Program-made: the position numbers and the translations under genes
Part shown: positions 15,741 through 23,696 of the stretch, piece after piece
How positions within the stretch are numbered: the stretch's first letter is position 1
How the letters are laid out: each line of letters begins with the position of its first letter
Notes under the pieces: generated by a model
The model's input: only the letters and a program-made list of their open reading frames with translations
Told to the model about the DNA's origin: nothing
The model's database searches: none
Origin: CBDCFL01 sp050300875
GTDB lineage: Bacteria > Pseudomonadota > Alphaproteobacteria > Rhodobacterales > Rhodobacteraceae
DNA: 56,970 nucleotides
Direction of reading: 5' to 3'
Assembly: GCA_050300875.1 (NCBI GenBank)
Contig: JBNKYL010000089.1
Span: 1-56,970, forward strand

Positions 15741-16625
15741 TCATTCGTCGCCGCCTTTGTTGACCGGTTCGGACCGGCCGGGATCGCACCCTTCGTCGCC
15801 GTTGCCGCGCCCTGAATTGCAGCGGCTGCCGCCAGCATTTCCGTTGGGTGCCGGATCGTTCCCGCCGCTTCCACCGGGGTCTGTCCAGGGACCGGTGTGG
15901 TCGGTGTTGGCATTGGGGCCTTCAGGACGGTCGCATGATGTCGGGGTCTGGCAGCGGTTGTCCGTGGGCGGGGGGGGCGTCGAAACGCCGTTGCCGCTGG
16001 GGCTGGGACCGGACCCACCGGTCGATCCGGTGGTGGTACCCGATCCGGCATTTGTTGACCCGGAGCCGGGATTGGCGCCCCCACTCGGCATCGCGACCAG
16101 CCGCGCGGTACGGTCGGCCTGATGGCGCTGGTGCGTGGGTAGTATTCCATCGACATAGGTGACGGCGCGGCGATTGATCAGGGCCGGTTCCACCGCGTCG
16201 AGGATGGGTGCGCCTTCCCCAAGGGTCTGACGGATTTCAAGCCGGGCAGGTTGGACGCCCCGAGAGATCAGATGATTCACGACAGCTTCGGCGCGGCGCA
16301 GTCCGAGCGCAAGGTTGTAGCTGTCCGACCCCATCAGGTCGGTATGCCCGTAGACGGAAAACCGCGCTTGGGGATGGGCGAGAATCCAGTCCGCCTGTTG
16401 GTCGAGCCGGGCCTTTGCCGTTGCGTCCAGATCCCATTTGTCGAAGGCGAAGTTTACCACGTATGGCGTTTCGGCCATGAATTGCCGTGCCAATTGGGTC
16501 AACACGCGCGGTTGGCCGAGTTCCTGATGAAGTGCTGCGCGGGTGACTTGCGGCGTGTCGGAACAACCGGCGACCAGAACACAAGATACAAACAGGGCCA
16601 TACTGGCCCGCAAACGAAACGGCAT
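15741..16625 (-). CDS. OmpA-family lipoprotein with Gly/Ser/Pro-rich C-terminal tail
   Basis: A 294-residue protein. Residues 1-20 are a lipoprotein signal peptide with lipobox LVAGC (Cys21), so it is probably anchored in the outer membrane. The OmpA-like peptidoglycan-binding domain spans ~residues 50-165, with FAFDKWDLDATAKARLD, the YGHTDLMGSDSYNLALGLRR core and a late NRRAVTY. After ~residue 185 the chain becomes a low-complexity tail rich in Gly, Ser, Thr, Pro and Asn with a few Cys. That tail is unusual for the family. The start at 16625 follows GAAGGGGA; an ATG six bases earlier is too close to that site. Confidence 0.88.
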   Translation of the reverse strand: MPFRLRASMALFVSCVLVAGCSDTPQVTRAALHQELGQPRVLTQLARQFMAETPYVVNFAFDKWDLDATAKARLDQQADWILAHPQARFSVYGHTDLMGSDSYNLALGLRRAEAVVNHLISRGVQPARLEIRQTLGEGAPILDAVEPALINRRAVTYVDGILPTHQRHQADRTARLVAMPSGGANPGSGSTNAGSGTTTGSTGGSGPSPSGNGVSTPPPPTDNRCQTPTSCDRPEGPNANTDHTGPWTDPGGSGGNDPAPNGNAGGSRCNSGRGNGDEGCDPGRSEPVNKGGDE

Positions 16626-16787
16626 GAACATCCCCTTCAATCGACATTCGCCCGACCGGCCAAGATGCCCCAAAACGCCTGACGGCCCCGTCGCTGCGTT
16701 TGGACATCAATCCCGTGACCCGTCGGTTTTGGTGGTCAGATGTATTCGGGGAATTGGTAGAAGATCGGTTAACCAGAAACTGAATTT

Positions 16788-16967
16788 TCACTTGATTTCA
16801 GGTTCTTGCGGTGCCGCTAGGCCATCCGCCTTGCGCCACAAGGGTCGAGGCTGGCCATTCTTGAGCGTCACGAACCGGCCGCCCCCGCGCAACGCGGAAA
16901 CAATGCGGGAAATATCCCGAACATTGCACCCGAATTCGAAACGAATGGCTTGTGCCCGACCAGACAA
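16788..16967 (-). CDS. Possible 59-residue protein or gene remnant
   Basis: Between the MORN gene and the lipoprotein gene (16626-16986) one minus-strand frame reads smoothly with local codon habits: AIRFEFGCNVRDISRIVSAL, then GGGRFVTLKNGQPRPLWRK, ending TGA at 16788-16790. The only usual start is a TTG at 16967; the frame is open a little further up (to about 17045) without ATG or GTG. I do not recognise it. It may be a short real protein, the tail of a broken gene, or chance. The remaining 16626-16787 shows no gene and probably holds the lipoprotein promoter. Confidence 0.3.
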   Translation of the reverse strand: MSGRAQAIRFEFGCNVRDISRIVSALRGGGRFVTLKNGQPRPLWRKADGLAAPQEPEIK

Positions 16968-16986
16968 CAGTGCCGCCAGCGTGGAG

Positions 16987-18435
16987 CTAGTTGTCTTGCT
17001 GGGTGGGTTCGGTATCGGTCGTGACGGTTTCGGGTTCGGTCAGCGCGCCGTTTTGCCATGTGCCGCTGGCTTCCTGGCCGCTTGCATAGCGAATGGTGCC
17101 GAAACCTTCGCGTTTCCCGGCCACGAAACTGCCCTGATAGACATCGCCATTGGCATAAGTGGCCACGCCTTCGCCAGAGATTTCGCCCGATTTCCAGTCG
17201 CCGGAATAGGTGAATCCGTCATTCATGGTAATCGTGCCGGTGCCTTCGCGCTTGCCGTTAATGAAACCGCCGACATAGACCGAACCATCGGCGTAGGTCG
17301 CGCGGCCCTGGCCGTGGCGCTGGCCATCGAGCCATTCACCTTCGTAGCGGTAGCCGTCGGGATAGGTCAGCACGCCTTGCCCATGGTTGCGGGCGTTGTG
17401 AAACTCGCCGTCATAGATCAAGCCGTTGGCATAGGTCGCGATGCCCTTGCCTTCGATCACGCCGGCGGCCCAGTTGCCTTCGTAGGTGTTGCCGTCCGGA
17501 TAGGTGATCTTGCCGATGCCATCTGCCAAATCATTGCGGAACTGGCCGACATAAACGGACCCATCGGGATAGGTGACCTGACCCTGTCCTTCGATCCGGC
17601 CCGCAACCCAGTCGCCGACATATTCGTAACCATCCGTGCCGGTGAATTTGCCCTGTCCGTGGCGCTGGTCATCGACAAAGGCGCCTTCGTAAATGTCGCC
17701 ATTCGCATAGGTGACGCGGCCCTGACCCTGGCGCTGGCCGCCGACCAGTTCGCCTTCGAACACGTCGCCATTGGGTTGGGTCAGCTTGCCGGTGCCGGTG
17801 ATTTCGCCATTGGCCCATTCGCCGGTATAGGTCAGCCCGTCCGGCGTGTTCAGCGTGCCCATGCCATGCCGCAACCCGCCGATCAGCGCGCCCTGGTAGG
17901 TCGATCCATCGGGATAGGTGATGTTGCCCTGACCTTCGCGGACGCCGTCGATCCAGTCGCCTTCGTAGACATAGCCATTGGGGTTTTCCATCCGGCCGGT
18001 GCCGTGATGTTCGGCGTCCTTGAAGCTGCCTTCGTAGACCACGCCATTGGAATAGCGTGCGATGCCGGTGCCGTTGATCGTACCTTCGACCCAGTCGCCT
18101 TCATAGGTGCCGCCATCGGCAAAGGTGATCTTGCCGCGTCCGTGCGGCTTGCCCGCGACAAAGCTGCCTTCGTACACCGAGCCATTGGGGAAGCGCGCCA
18201 CGCCCTGGCCGCGAATCTCGCCATTGACCCAATCACCTGAATATTCATAGCCAGAGGGAAGGCTATAGGTGCCGCGCCCGTGCTGCTTTCCGTCAAGGAA
18301 CGTGCCTTCGTAGACGCCACCGTCTTCGTATTGCTTGGTGATTACCGTCTGGTTGTCCTGTGCGAAAACAGGCGTGGCCAGGGCAAACATGCCCAAAGCA
18401 ACGGTTCCCGCAGCGTGTCTTGCCCAATATCCCAC
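16987..18435 (-). CDS. Exported MORN-repeat protein (18 repeats)
   Basis: A 482-residue protein with a Sec signal peptide (residues 1-25, cut after PVFA) followed almost entirely by MORN repeats. Eighteen 23-residue units run from about residue 41 to 454, each on the pattern Y-x-G-x-[WF]-x-x-G-x-x-x-G-x-G, for example VYEGTFLDGKQHGRGTY and TYEGDWVEGTINGTGIA. A degenerate nineteenth (EASGTWQNG) and an acidic Thr/Glu tail follow. MORN repeats form beta-hairpin rods that bind lipids or proteins. An all-MORN periplasmic or surface protein in bacteria has no assigned role that I know. The start is GTG, with GGGGGCGAG upstream. Confidence 0.9.
   Translation of the reverse strand: MGYWARHAAGTVALGMFALATPVFAQDNQTVITKQYEDGGVYEGTFLDGKQHGRGTYSLPSGYEYSGDWVNGEIRGQGVARFPNGSVYEGSFVAGKPHGRGKITFADGGTYEGDWVEGTINGTGIARYSNGVVYEGSFKDAEHHGTGRMENPNGYVYEGDWIDGVREGQGNITYPDGSTYQGALIGGLRHGMGTLNTPDGLTYTGEWANGEITGTGKLTQPNGDVFEGELVGGQRQGQGRVTYANGDIYEGAFVDDQRHGQGKFTGTDGYEYVGDWVAGRIEGQGQVTYPDGSVYVGQFRNDLADGIGKITYPDGNTYEGNWAAGVIEGKGIATYANGLIYDGEFHNARNHGQGVLTYPDGYRYEGEWLDGQRHGQGRATYADGSVYVGGFINGKREGTGTITMNDGFTYSGDWKSGEISGEGVATYANGDVYQGSFVAGKREGFGTIRYASGQEASGTWQNGALTEPETVTTDTEPTQQDN
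17074..18315 (-). repeat. Tandem 69-base MORN coding repeats
   Basis: About 18 units of 69 bases inside the MORN gene. DNA similarity between units is only moderate, so the periodicity is clearest at protein level. On the opposite strand the repeats create a long open frame with matching 23-residue periodicity, which I regard as a shadow. Confidence 0.85.
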
Positions 18436-18597
18436 GGCTCGCCCCCGTTTTTTGGTCTGCCGCCCCTGCAGGCGGCGGGCAAACCCTAGCGGCAGGTCGG
18501 CGGAGTGACAATTGTTTTCCGTGTGAGCGGCAGGAGAGGTGGGTTTTCACCGCTGGTCAAGCTGGTATGACGGGCAGAACTGGACAGGACCGGCAGA

Positions 18598-20256
18598 ATG
18601 ACGAACCGTTTCCGACTGACACTGGCGCAGCTGAACCCGACCGTGGGCGACATCTCGGGCAATATCGCCAAGGCGCGTGACGCATGGTCGATGGGTGCCG
18701 AGGCCGGGGCAGATTTGGTCGCCCTGCCGGAAATGTTCGCGACAGGCTACCAGTGCCAGGACCTGATCATGCGGCCGCCATTTTATCGCGAGGCGGTGGC
18801 CGCAATCGAGGCTTTGGCGGTCGATTGCGCTGAAGGGCCGGCGCTGGGCATAGGCGGGCCGCAGGCCAAGGAAGGCAAGCTATACAACGCCTATTACATC
18901 CTGTCGGGCGGTCGGGTGCAGACTGTCATTCAGAAATTCCATCTGCCGAATGAGGACGTTTTCGACGAGGTTCGGTTGTTCGAACCGGGGCCGATTCACG
19001 GACCCTATCGCATCGGGCCGCTGCGTATCGGGACACCGATCTGCGAGGATGCCTGGCACACGGACGTGACCGAGGCTCAGGCTGAGAGCGGCGCGCAGGT
19101 CTTGCTGATCCCAAACGGATCGCCCTATCGGCGGGGCAAGCATGCCTTGCGCCAGAACCTGATGGTATCGCGCGTGATCGAAACCGGTCTGCCCCTGATC
19201 TATCTGAACATGACGGGCGGGCAGGATGATCAGGTGTTTGACGGCGCGACATTCGGATTGAATCCGGGCGGCGCGCTGGCCTTTCAGATGCCGCAGTTCC
19301 GGGATGCCGTAACGCATGTGGACCTAGTCGAAACCGATAAGGGCTGGCGCATCGACGAAGGCGAAAAGGCCGATCTGCCAGATGAATGGGAAGCTGACTA
19401 CCATTGCATGGTACAGGCGCTGTCGGACTACTGCGCCAAGACCGGGTTCAAGAAGGTGCTGTTGGGCATGTCGGGTGGCGTGGATTCGGCGCTGGTCGCA
19501 ACCATCGCGGCCGATGCGCTGGGCCCCGACAATGTGCGCTGCGTGATGCTGCCGTCAGAATATACGTCCGAGCACAGTCTGGAAGATGCACGCGCCTGCG
19601 CTGATGCGCTGGGCTGCCGATACGACACCGTGCCGATTGGTCCGGCGCGTGCGGCGGTGACCGAAACCCTGGCCCCTTTCTTCGAAGGGCTTGCACCGGA
19701 CGTGACCGAGGAAAACATCCAGTCGCGTTTGCGCGGCCTGATGTTGATGGCAATGTCGAACAAGTTCGGGTCGATGCTGCTGACCACCGGCAACAAATCC
19801 GAGGTCGCCGTCGGATACGCCACTATCTATGGCGACATGGCGGGTGGCTATAACCCGATCAAGGACTTGTACAAAACCCGGGTTTTTGAAACCTGTCGCT
19901 GGCGCAATGCCAATCATCGCGACTGGATGATGGGGCGCGCGGGCGTGGTGATCCCTGACCGGATCATCACCAAGCCGCCATCGGCGGAGTTGCGCCCGGA
20001 TCAGAAAGACAGTGACAGCCTGCCGCCCTATGACCAGTTGGACGCGGTGCTGGAAGGGTTGATCGACCTGGAAATGTCGGTGGCGGACTTGGTGGCGAAA
20101 GGGCATGATCGCGCATTGGTCCAACGTATTGAGAGGTTAATCTTTCTCAGTGAATACAAGCGTTTTCAATCGGCGCCAGGAGCGCGCCTGACCATTCGCG
20201 CATTCTGGCTGGATCGCAGGTATCCAATCGTGAACCGTTGGCGCGATCGCAGCTAG
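18598..20256 (+). CDS. nadE: Glutamine-dependent NAD+ synthetase
   Basis: A 552-residue two-domain enzyme making NAD+ from nicotinic acid adenine dinucleotide with glutamine and ATP, the last step of NAD synthesis. The N-terminal nitrilase-type amidase carries the Glu-Lys-Cys triad: Glu45 in LPEMFATGY, Lys in QKFHLPNEDVFDE and Cys in IGTPICEDAWH. The C-terminal ATP-pyrophosphatase domain has the P-loop GMSGGVDSALVATIAA and the TTGNKSEVAVGY motif. Length matches glutamine-dependent enzymes. The divergent MORN gene starts 162 bases away. Downstream, 127 bases separate it from pgsA with no gene visible. Confidence 0.96.
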   Translation: MTNRFRLTLAQLNPTVGDISGNIAKARDAWSMGAEAGADLVALPEMFATGYQCQDLIMRPPFYREAVAAIEALAVDCAEGPALGIGGPQAKEGKLYNAYYILSGGRVQTVIQKFHLPNEDVFDEVRLFEPGPIHGPYRIGPLRIGTPICEDAWHTDVTEAQAESGAQVLLIPNGSPYRRGKHALRQNLMVSRVIETGLPLIYLNMTGGQDDQVFDGATFGLNPGGALAFQMPQFRDAVTHVDLVETDKGWRIDEGEKADLPDEWEADYHCMVQALSDYCAKTGFKKVLLGMSGGVDSALVATIAADALGPDNVRCVMLPSEYTSEHSLEDARACADALGCRYDTVPIGPARAAVTETLAPFFEGLAPDVTEENIQSRLRGLMLMAMSNKFGSMLLTTGNKSEVAVGYATIYGDMAGGYNPIKDLYKTRVFETCRWRNANHRDWMMGRAGVVIPDRIITKPPSAELRPDQKDSDSLPPYDQLDAVLEGLIDLEMSVADLVAKGHDRALVQRIERLIFLSEYKRFQSAPGARLTIRAFWLDRRYPIVNRWRDRS

Positions 20257-20383
20257 CTATCAGGCAAGGCACCAAATGGTCGCCGACTTTCGATGCGCGG
20301 GCGAGGGCGCGACGCGCGTACCGTCGGCCTGCATCCTCAGAACATCGCTTTCCCCTTCTCCTCTTGCAGGTTATTTATCCGCC

Positions 20384-21064
20384 ATGACTTGGACATTGCC
20401 CAATATCCTGACTGTCCTGCGCCTACTGGCGGCGCCTGGGGTTGCGATCATGTTTCTGTATTTCAGTCGGCCCTTTGCGGATTGGTTTGCGCTGATCCTG
20501 TTTCTGGGTGCTGCGATAACCGATTGGTTCGACGGCTATCTGGCACGGGCATGGAAACAGGAAAGCAAGTTCGGTGCGATGCTGGACCCGATTGCCGACA
20601 AGGGCATGGTTGTGATCGCACTGATGGTCATCGTGGGCTATTCCAGCGAAAGCTGGACGCCCTGGTTGGTGCTGCCTGCGACGTTCATTCTGTTCCGCGA
20701 GGTGTTCGTATCGGGCCTGCGCGAGTTTCTGGGTGCTGACGCGGGTCGGCTGAGAGTTACGAAGCTGGCCAAATGGAAGACGACAACACAGATGGTCGCC
20801 GTGGCGGTTCTGTTCGCCAAGGGTATTTTCGAACATCACATCGTGATGAATACCCAAGGCATGGACGGAGCTTTCATCGCTGACATCCTGGCGGGGCGAG
20901 AAGAGGATCTGTTCGGTCTGAAGAGCCTGATGCAAGGGTGGATCTGGACCGGACGGGTGGGGCTGTGGCTGTTGTGGCTGGCGGCCATTTTGACACTCGT
21001 CACCGGATGGGACTATTTCCGCAAATCCCTGCCTTACCTTCGTGAAGAAGGGGACACCCGATGA
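20384..21064 (+). CDS. pgsA: CDP-diacylglycerol-glycerol-3-phosphate 3-phosphatidyltransferase
   Basis: A 226-residue integral membrane enzyme making phosphatidylglycerol phosphate from CDP-diacylglycerol and glycerol-3-phosphate. The CDP-alcohol phosphotransferase motif D-G-x2-A-R-x8-G-x3-D-x3-D is complete at Asp50, Gly51, Ala54, Arg55, Gly64, Asp68 and Asp72. Several membrane helices are seen, for example residues 33-48 and the C-terminal WLLWLAAILTLVTGW. It starts MTWTLPNILTVLRLLAAPGV, typical of PgsA; a longer frame from 20276 lacks homology. The final codons overlap moaD as ATGA. Confidence 0.95.
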   Translation: MTWTLPNILTVLRLLAAPGVAIMFLYFSRPFADWFALILFLGAAITDWFDGYLARAWKQESKFGAMLDPIADKGMVVIALMVIVGYSSESWTPWLVLPATFILFREVFVSGLREFLGADAGRLRVTKLAKWKTTTQMVAVAVLFAKGIFEHHIVMNTQGMDGAFIADILAGREEDLFGLKSLMQGWIWTGRVGLWLLWLAAILTLVTGWDYFRKSLPYLREEGDTR

Positions 21065-21306
21065 AGGTTCTGTATTTCGCATGGCTGCGCGAACGCATCG
21101 GTTTGCCGGGGGAAGACGTCGAAACCTCAGCCGAAACAGTGCGGGACCTGGTCGAAGAGCTGCGCAGTCGCGAAGAACGCTATGCTTTGGCATTTTCTGA
21201 CCTGTCGGCGGTACGTGTTGCGGTCGATCAGGACCTTGCCGATTTCGATGCCCCCTTGGCGGGCGTGCGCGAAGTGGCGTTCTTTCCGCCAATGACCGGT
21301 GGCTGA
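21061..21306 (+). CDS. moaD: Molybdopterin synthase sulfur carrier subunit
   Basis: An 81-residue ubiquitin-like protein ending in Gly-Gly (FFPPMTGG). The C-terminal Gly carries the thiocarboxylate sulfur that MoaE transfers to precursor Z during molybdenum cofactor synthesis. KVLYFAWLRERIG at the start is typical. It overlaps pgsA by four bases and ends one base before the moaE start, so moaD and moaE are translated together. Coupling to pgsA is also seen in related bacteria, as far as I recall. Confidence 0.94.
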   Translation: MKVLYFAWLRERIGLPGEDVETSAETVRDLVEELRSREERYALAFSDLSAVRVAVDQDLADFDAPLAGVREVAFFPPMTGG

Positions 21307-21307
21307 T

Positions 21308-21793
21308 ATGGCCGTCATTGTGCAGCAGGCCGCGTTTGACCCAGGCGCGGAACTCAACCGGTTCGGGATGGTCGCTGGTGCCGGGGCAATTGTGAGCTTT
21401 ACCGGTATCGTGCGTGCCGATAATGGCGTGACGGCCATGGAAATCGAACACTACCCGGCGATGACGGAACGCGCGATCGGCCAGATCATCGAAATCGCGA
21501 CGTCACGCTGGGATTTGTTGGACTGCCTTGTCATCCATCGTTTCGGCCGGCTGGAAGCCGGTGAAAACATCATGATGGTCGCAACGGCCGCCAGTCATCG
21601 CGCAGGGGCCTTTGCCGCAGCGGATTTCCTGATGGATTACCTTAAGTCGCGCGCGCCGTTCTGGAAGAAGGAATATCGCGCCGATGGCACTTCCTGGGTC
21701 GAAGCGCGCGACGCAGACGAAGCGGCGCTTGGACGTTGGGACCAGGGCGCGGTCACAGGATCAGGCGATACCGCAGAAAGCCGTCGTTCGTGA
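21308..21793 (+). CDS. moaE: Molybdopterin synthase catalytic subunit
   Basis: A 161-residue MoaE, which with MoaD converts cyclic pyranopterin monophosphate to molybdopterin. Visible markers are VSFTGIVRADNGVTAMEIEHYPAM (shown here only as landmarks), HRFGRLEAGE and the catalytic Lys region YLKSRAPFWKKEY. The C-terminal tail after GTSWVEARDADE is longer and unconserved. The start ATG at 21308 lies one base after the moaD stop. The last 41 bases overlap the converging 5'-nucleotidase-like gene, so both stop codons lie inside the partner gene. Confidence 0.95.
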   Translation: MAVIVQQAAFDPGAELNRFGMVAGAGAIVSFTGIVRADNGVTAMEIEHYPAMTERAIGQIIEIATSRWDLLDCLVIHRFGRLEAGENIMMVATAASHRAGAFAAADFLMDYLKSRAPFWKKEYRADGTSWVEARDADEAALGRWDQGAVTGSGDTAESRRS

Positions 21794-23543
21794 TCCCGAT
21801 GGCACGCGGGTTCAAGTGCCGTATTTCATCTTCAAAAGGTCGGGCACCGGGCGCCGTGTCATACCACACCCGCGTGCCATCGAGTGGTTGGAACCCCCAT
21901 CTTGATCCTGCCATACCCGGTTCGCCGGAGGGGCGATTTTCCAAGTAACTGGACAGGACGTCGGACATGCGCGGGCGGACCAGGTCCGCGTCCAACAGGT
22001 CCGGCCAGCGACCAAGCAACTGCGCCAGCCGCGCAACCTGGTAATCGTTGGTCAGCACAACAAAACGGTCTGTTGGGTCGATGGCGCGCCCATCGTGGTG
22101 GATCGTGCCAATGCGCAGGCCCGAGTTTGCCGGCGCAGACAGATCAAGGTCATAGTCCAGCCCAGAGATGTCGACAAATCGGTAGCTGGGAAGTTCCGGG
22201 TCCAGCAATGGTTGAAGTTCGGTCTGGGTTCGGTCGATCTGCGCAAACTTGCCGCTGGCGTTTTCAAGCCAAAGGGCGATTTGCGCGCCGGTCAGCACGA
22301 CGGGGACCAACAGGTTTGGAAACGGGCTGAACCGCCAAAGATCAGCGCGGCGCACCGGCCCCGCAGGGACATAGCAGTAATTGTGCGGCCCGTTGGAGCC
22401 GCCAGCAAGATACGGCGTATCGGCAGACAGGATGGGCAGGACGATTTCCGGCAATACTTGCCGCGCCCAATGGAATTTCGCCGCGGCCACAAAACGGATC
22501 GCTGGTGACGGGCCGAGATGCGAAAAATAGTCGTGAAGCGCGCTGAGACTGCTGCCAATCTGGGTGGCGAGCCCTGCCTTTGCCGCGGCGCGGGCTGGGG
22601 CCAGCAAGGCTTTGGTCGGGCAATCTTCGTCGATGCTTGCAGTTGGGCACAGCGCGACATTGGATTGTGTGACCCGCCAACCAGACCCTTGATCGGTCAA
22701 CCTTAGGTCGATGATACCGATATGGCCCGCATGACTACCGGGCAGCACGGTCGGCGTGTTTGAAACAAGGCCTGAAGTGGCGTCGGAGCTTTCGCCCGGG
22801 GTCCGACGCGGCGCCGGGAAAAGTTGATGCGTGTGACCGAGGATCAGCGTGTCGAACTGGCCAGATTCGGCAATGTCCTGGATTTGGGCCGGGATTGCCC
22901 CATCTGGCGCCAATCCGATGTGGCAAAGGCCGATTACTACGTCAGCGCCGTCCTGTCGCAGTTTCTGAGCCTGTTCAATTGCGGTCTGCGCGAATTCCGT
23001 TTCGCGCGAGTCCAATGGGAATCGGGCCCAGTTGTCGGCAACCGTGCCAGGGGCCGTCAGTCCCGTGACGCCTATGGCAAGGCTGATCTTGCACCCCGTA
23101 CGTGTGGTCACGTCGCGGTGAATGATTTGGCGTTTTCGGAAGCGAACGCGGCGGTCGCCCAAGTCGACATTTGCGCAGAAGATCGGAAAATTCGCCCCGG
23201 TTAGGGCGCGGTCCAACATGTCCAACCCAAAATCGAAATCATGGTTCCCGAGCGCCGCGCCGTCATACCCGAGTGCGTTCATGGCTTGATATATCGGATG
23301 TGTGCCGCCCGGCCAGTCCACGCTTGGACATGCGAAATGATCCGCGTCAGCCCCGCCCTGCAAAGTGTCACCGTTGTCGAACAACAGCGTGTTGGGATGG
23401 CCGCACCGCGTCTGGCGAACCGCTCCGGCGATGCGGGTCATGCCCGGACGGTCCTGACCGCCAAGCTGCATGTGCAGATCGGTCGTGGCGATGATGCGCA
23501 GATCGATTTCGGCAATATCGTTCGTCGGCGTTTGGTTTCGCAA
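21753..23543 (-). CDS. 5'-nucleotidase / 2',3'-cyclic phosphodiesterase family protein (CpdB/UshA-like)
   Basis: A 596-residue protein. The N-terminal metallophosphatase domain has the metal-binding blocks IIATTDLHMQ, LFDNGDTLQGG, ALGNHDFDFG, GLCHIGLAPDG and LILGHTHQLFP. The C-terminal 5'-nucleotidase substrate domain has residues such as YLAGGSNGPHNYCYVPAGPV and FVVLTNDYQVARLAQL. It resembles CpdB, which hydrolyses 2',3'-cyclic nucleotides and nucleotide monophosphates. Unlike most relatives I see no signal peptide at the given start (MRNQTPTNDIAEIDLR), so it may be cytosolic or the start may be misplaced. It converges on moaE. Confidence 0.88.
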   Translation of the reverse strand: MRNQTPTNDIAEIDLRIIATTDLHMQLGGQDRPGMTRIAGAVRQTRCGHPNTLLFDNGDTLQGGADADHFACPSVDWPGGTHPIYQAMNALGYDGAALGNHDFDFGLDMLDRALTGANFPIFCANVDLGDRRVRFRKRQIIHRDVTTRTGCKISLAIGVTGLTAPGTVADNWARFPLDSRETEFAQTAIEQAQKLRQDGADVVIGLCHIGLAPDGAIPAQIQDIAESGQFDTLILGHTHQLFPAPRRTPGESSDATSGLVSNTPTVLPGSHAGHIGIIDLRLTDQGSGWRVTQSNVALCPTASIDEDCPTKALLAPARAAAKAGLATQIGSSLSALHDYFSHLGPSPAIRFVAAAKFHWARQVLPEIVLPILSADTPYLAGGSNGPHNYCYVPAGPVRRADLWRFSPFPNLLVPVVLTGAQIALWLENASGKFAQIDRTQTELQPLLDPELPSYRFVDISGLDYDLDLSAPANSGLRIGTIHHDGRAIDPTDRFVVLTNDYQVARLAQLLGRWPDLLDADLVRPRMSDVLSSYLENRPSGEPGMAGSRWGFQPLDGTRVWYDTAPGARPFEDEIRHLNPRAIGITNDGFLRYRLIL

Positions 23544-23696
23544 TCAGGAAATCCGGACTCGTTTGGGGTCACACGGACAGGTTTGCGCAATGCGTTGAAC
23601 AATGCAACCACAGGTTGATGAATGGCGCAAATGCCGGGTTGAGCTTGGTGCAAGCGCATGGAAATCTGCCACATAGCTGGCGAATGGGAGCGGAAT

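Noticed and set aside
16543..18240. Long plus-strand open frame of 565 codons with 23-residue repeats
   Set aside because: It is antisense to the MORN gene; its periodicity copies the repeats, it has no ribosome site and no homology that I recognise, while the minus-strand product has a signal peptide and clean MORN units.
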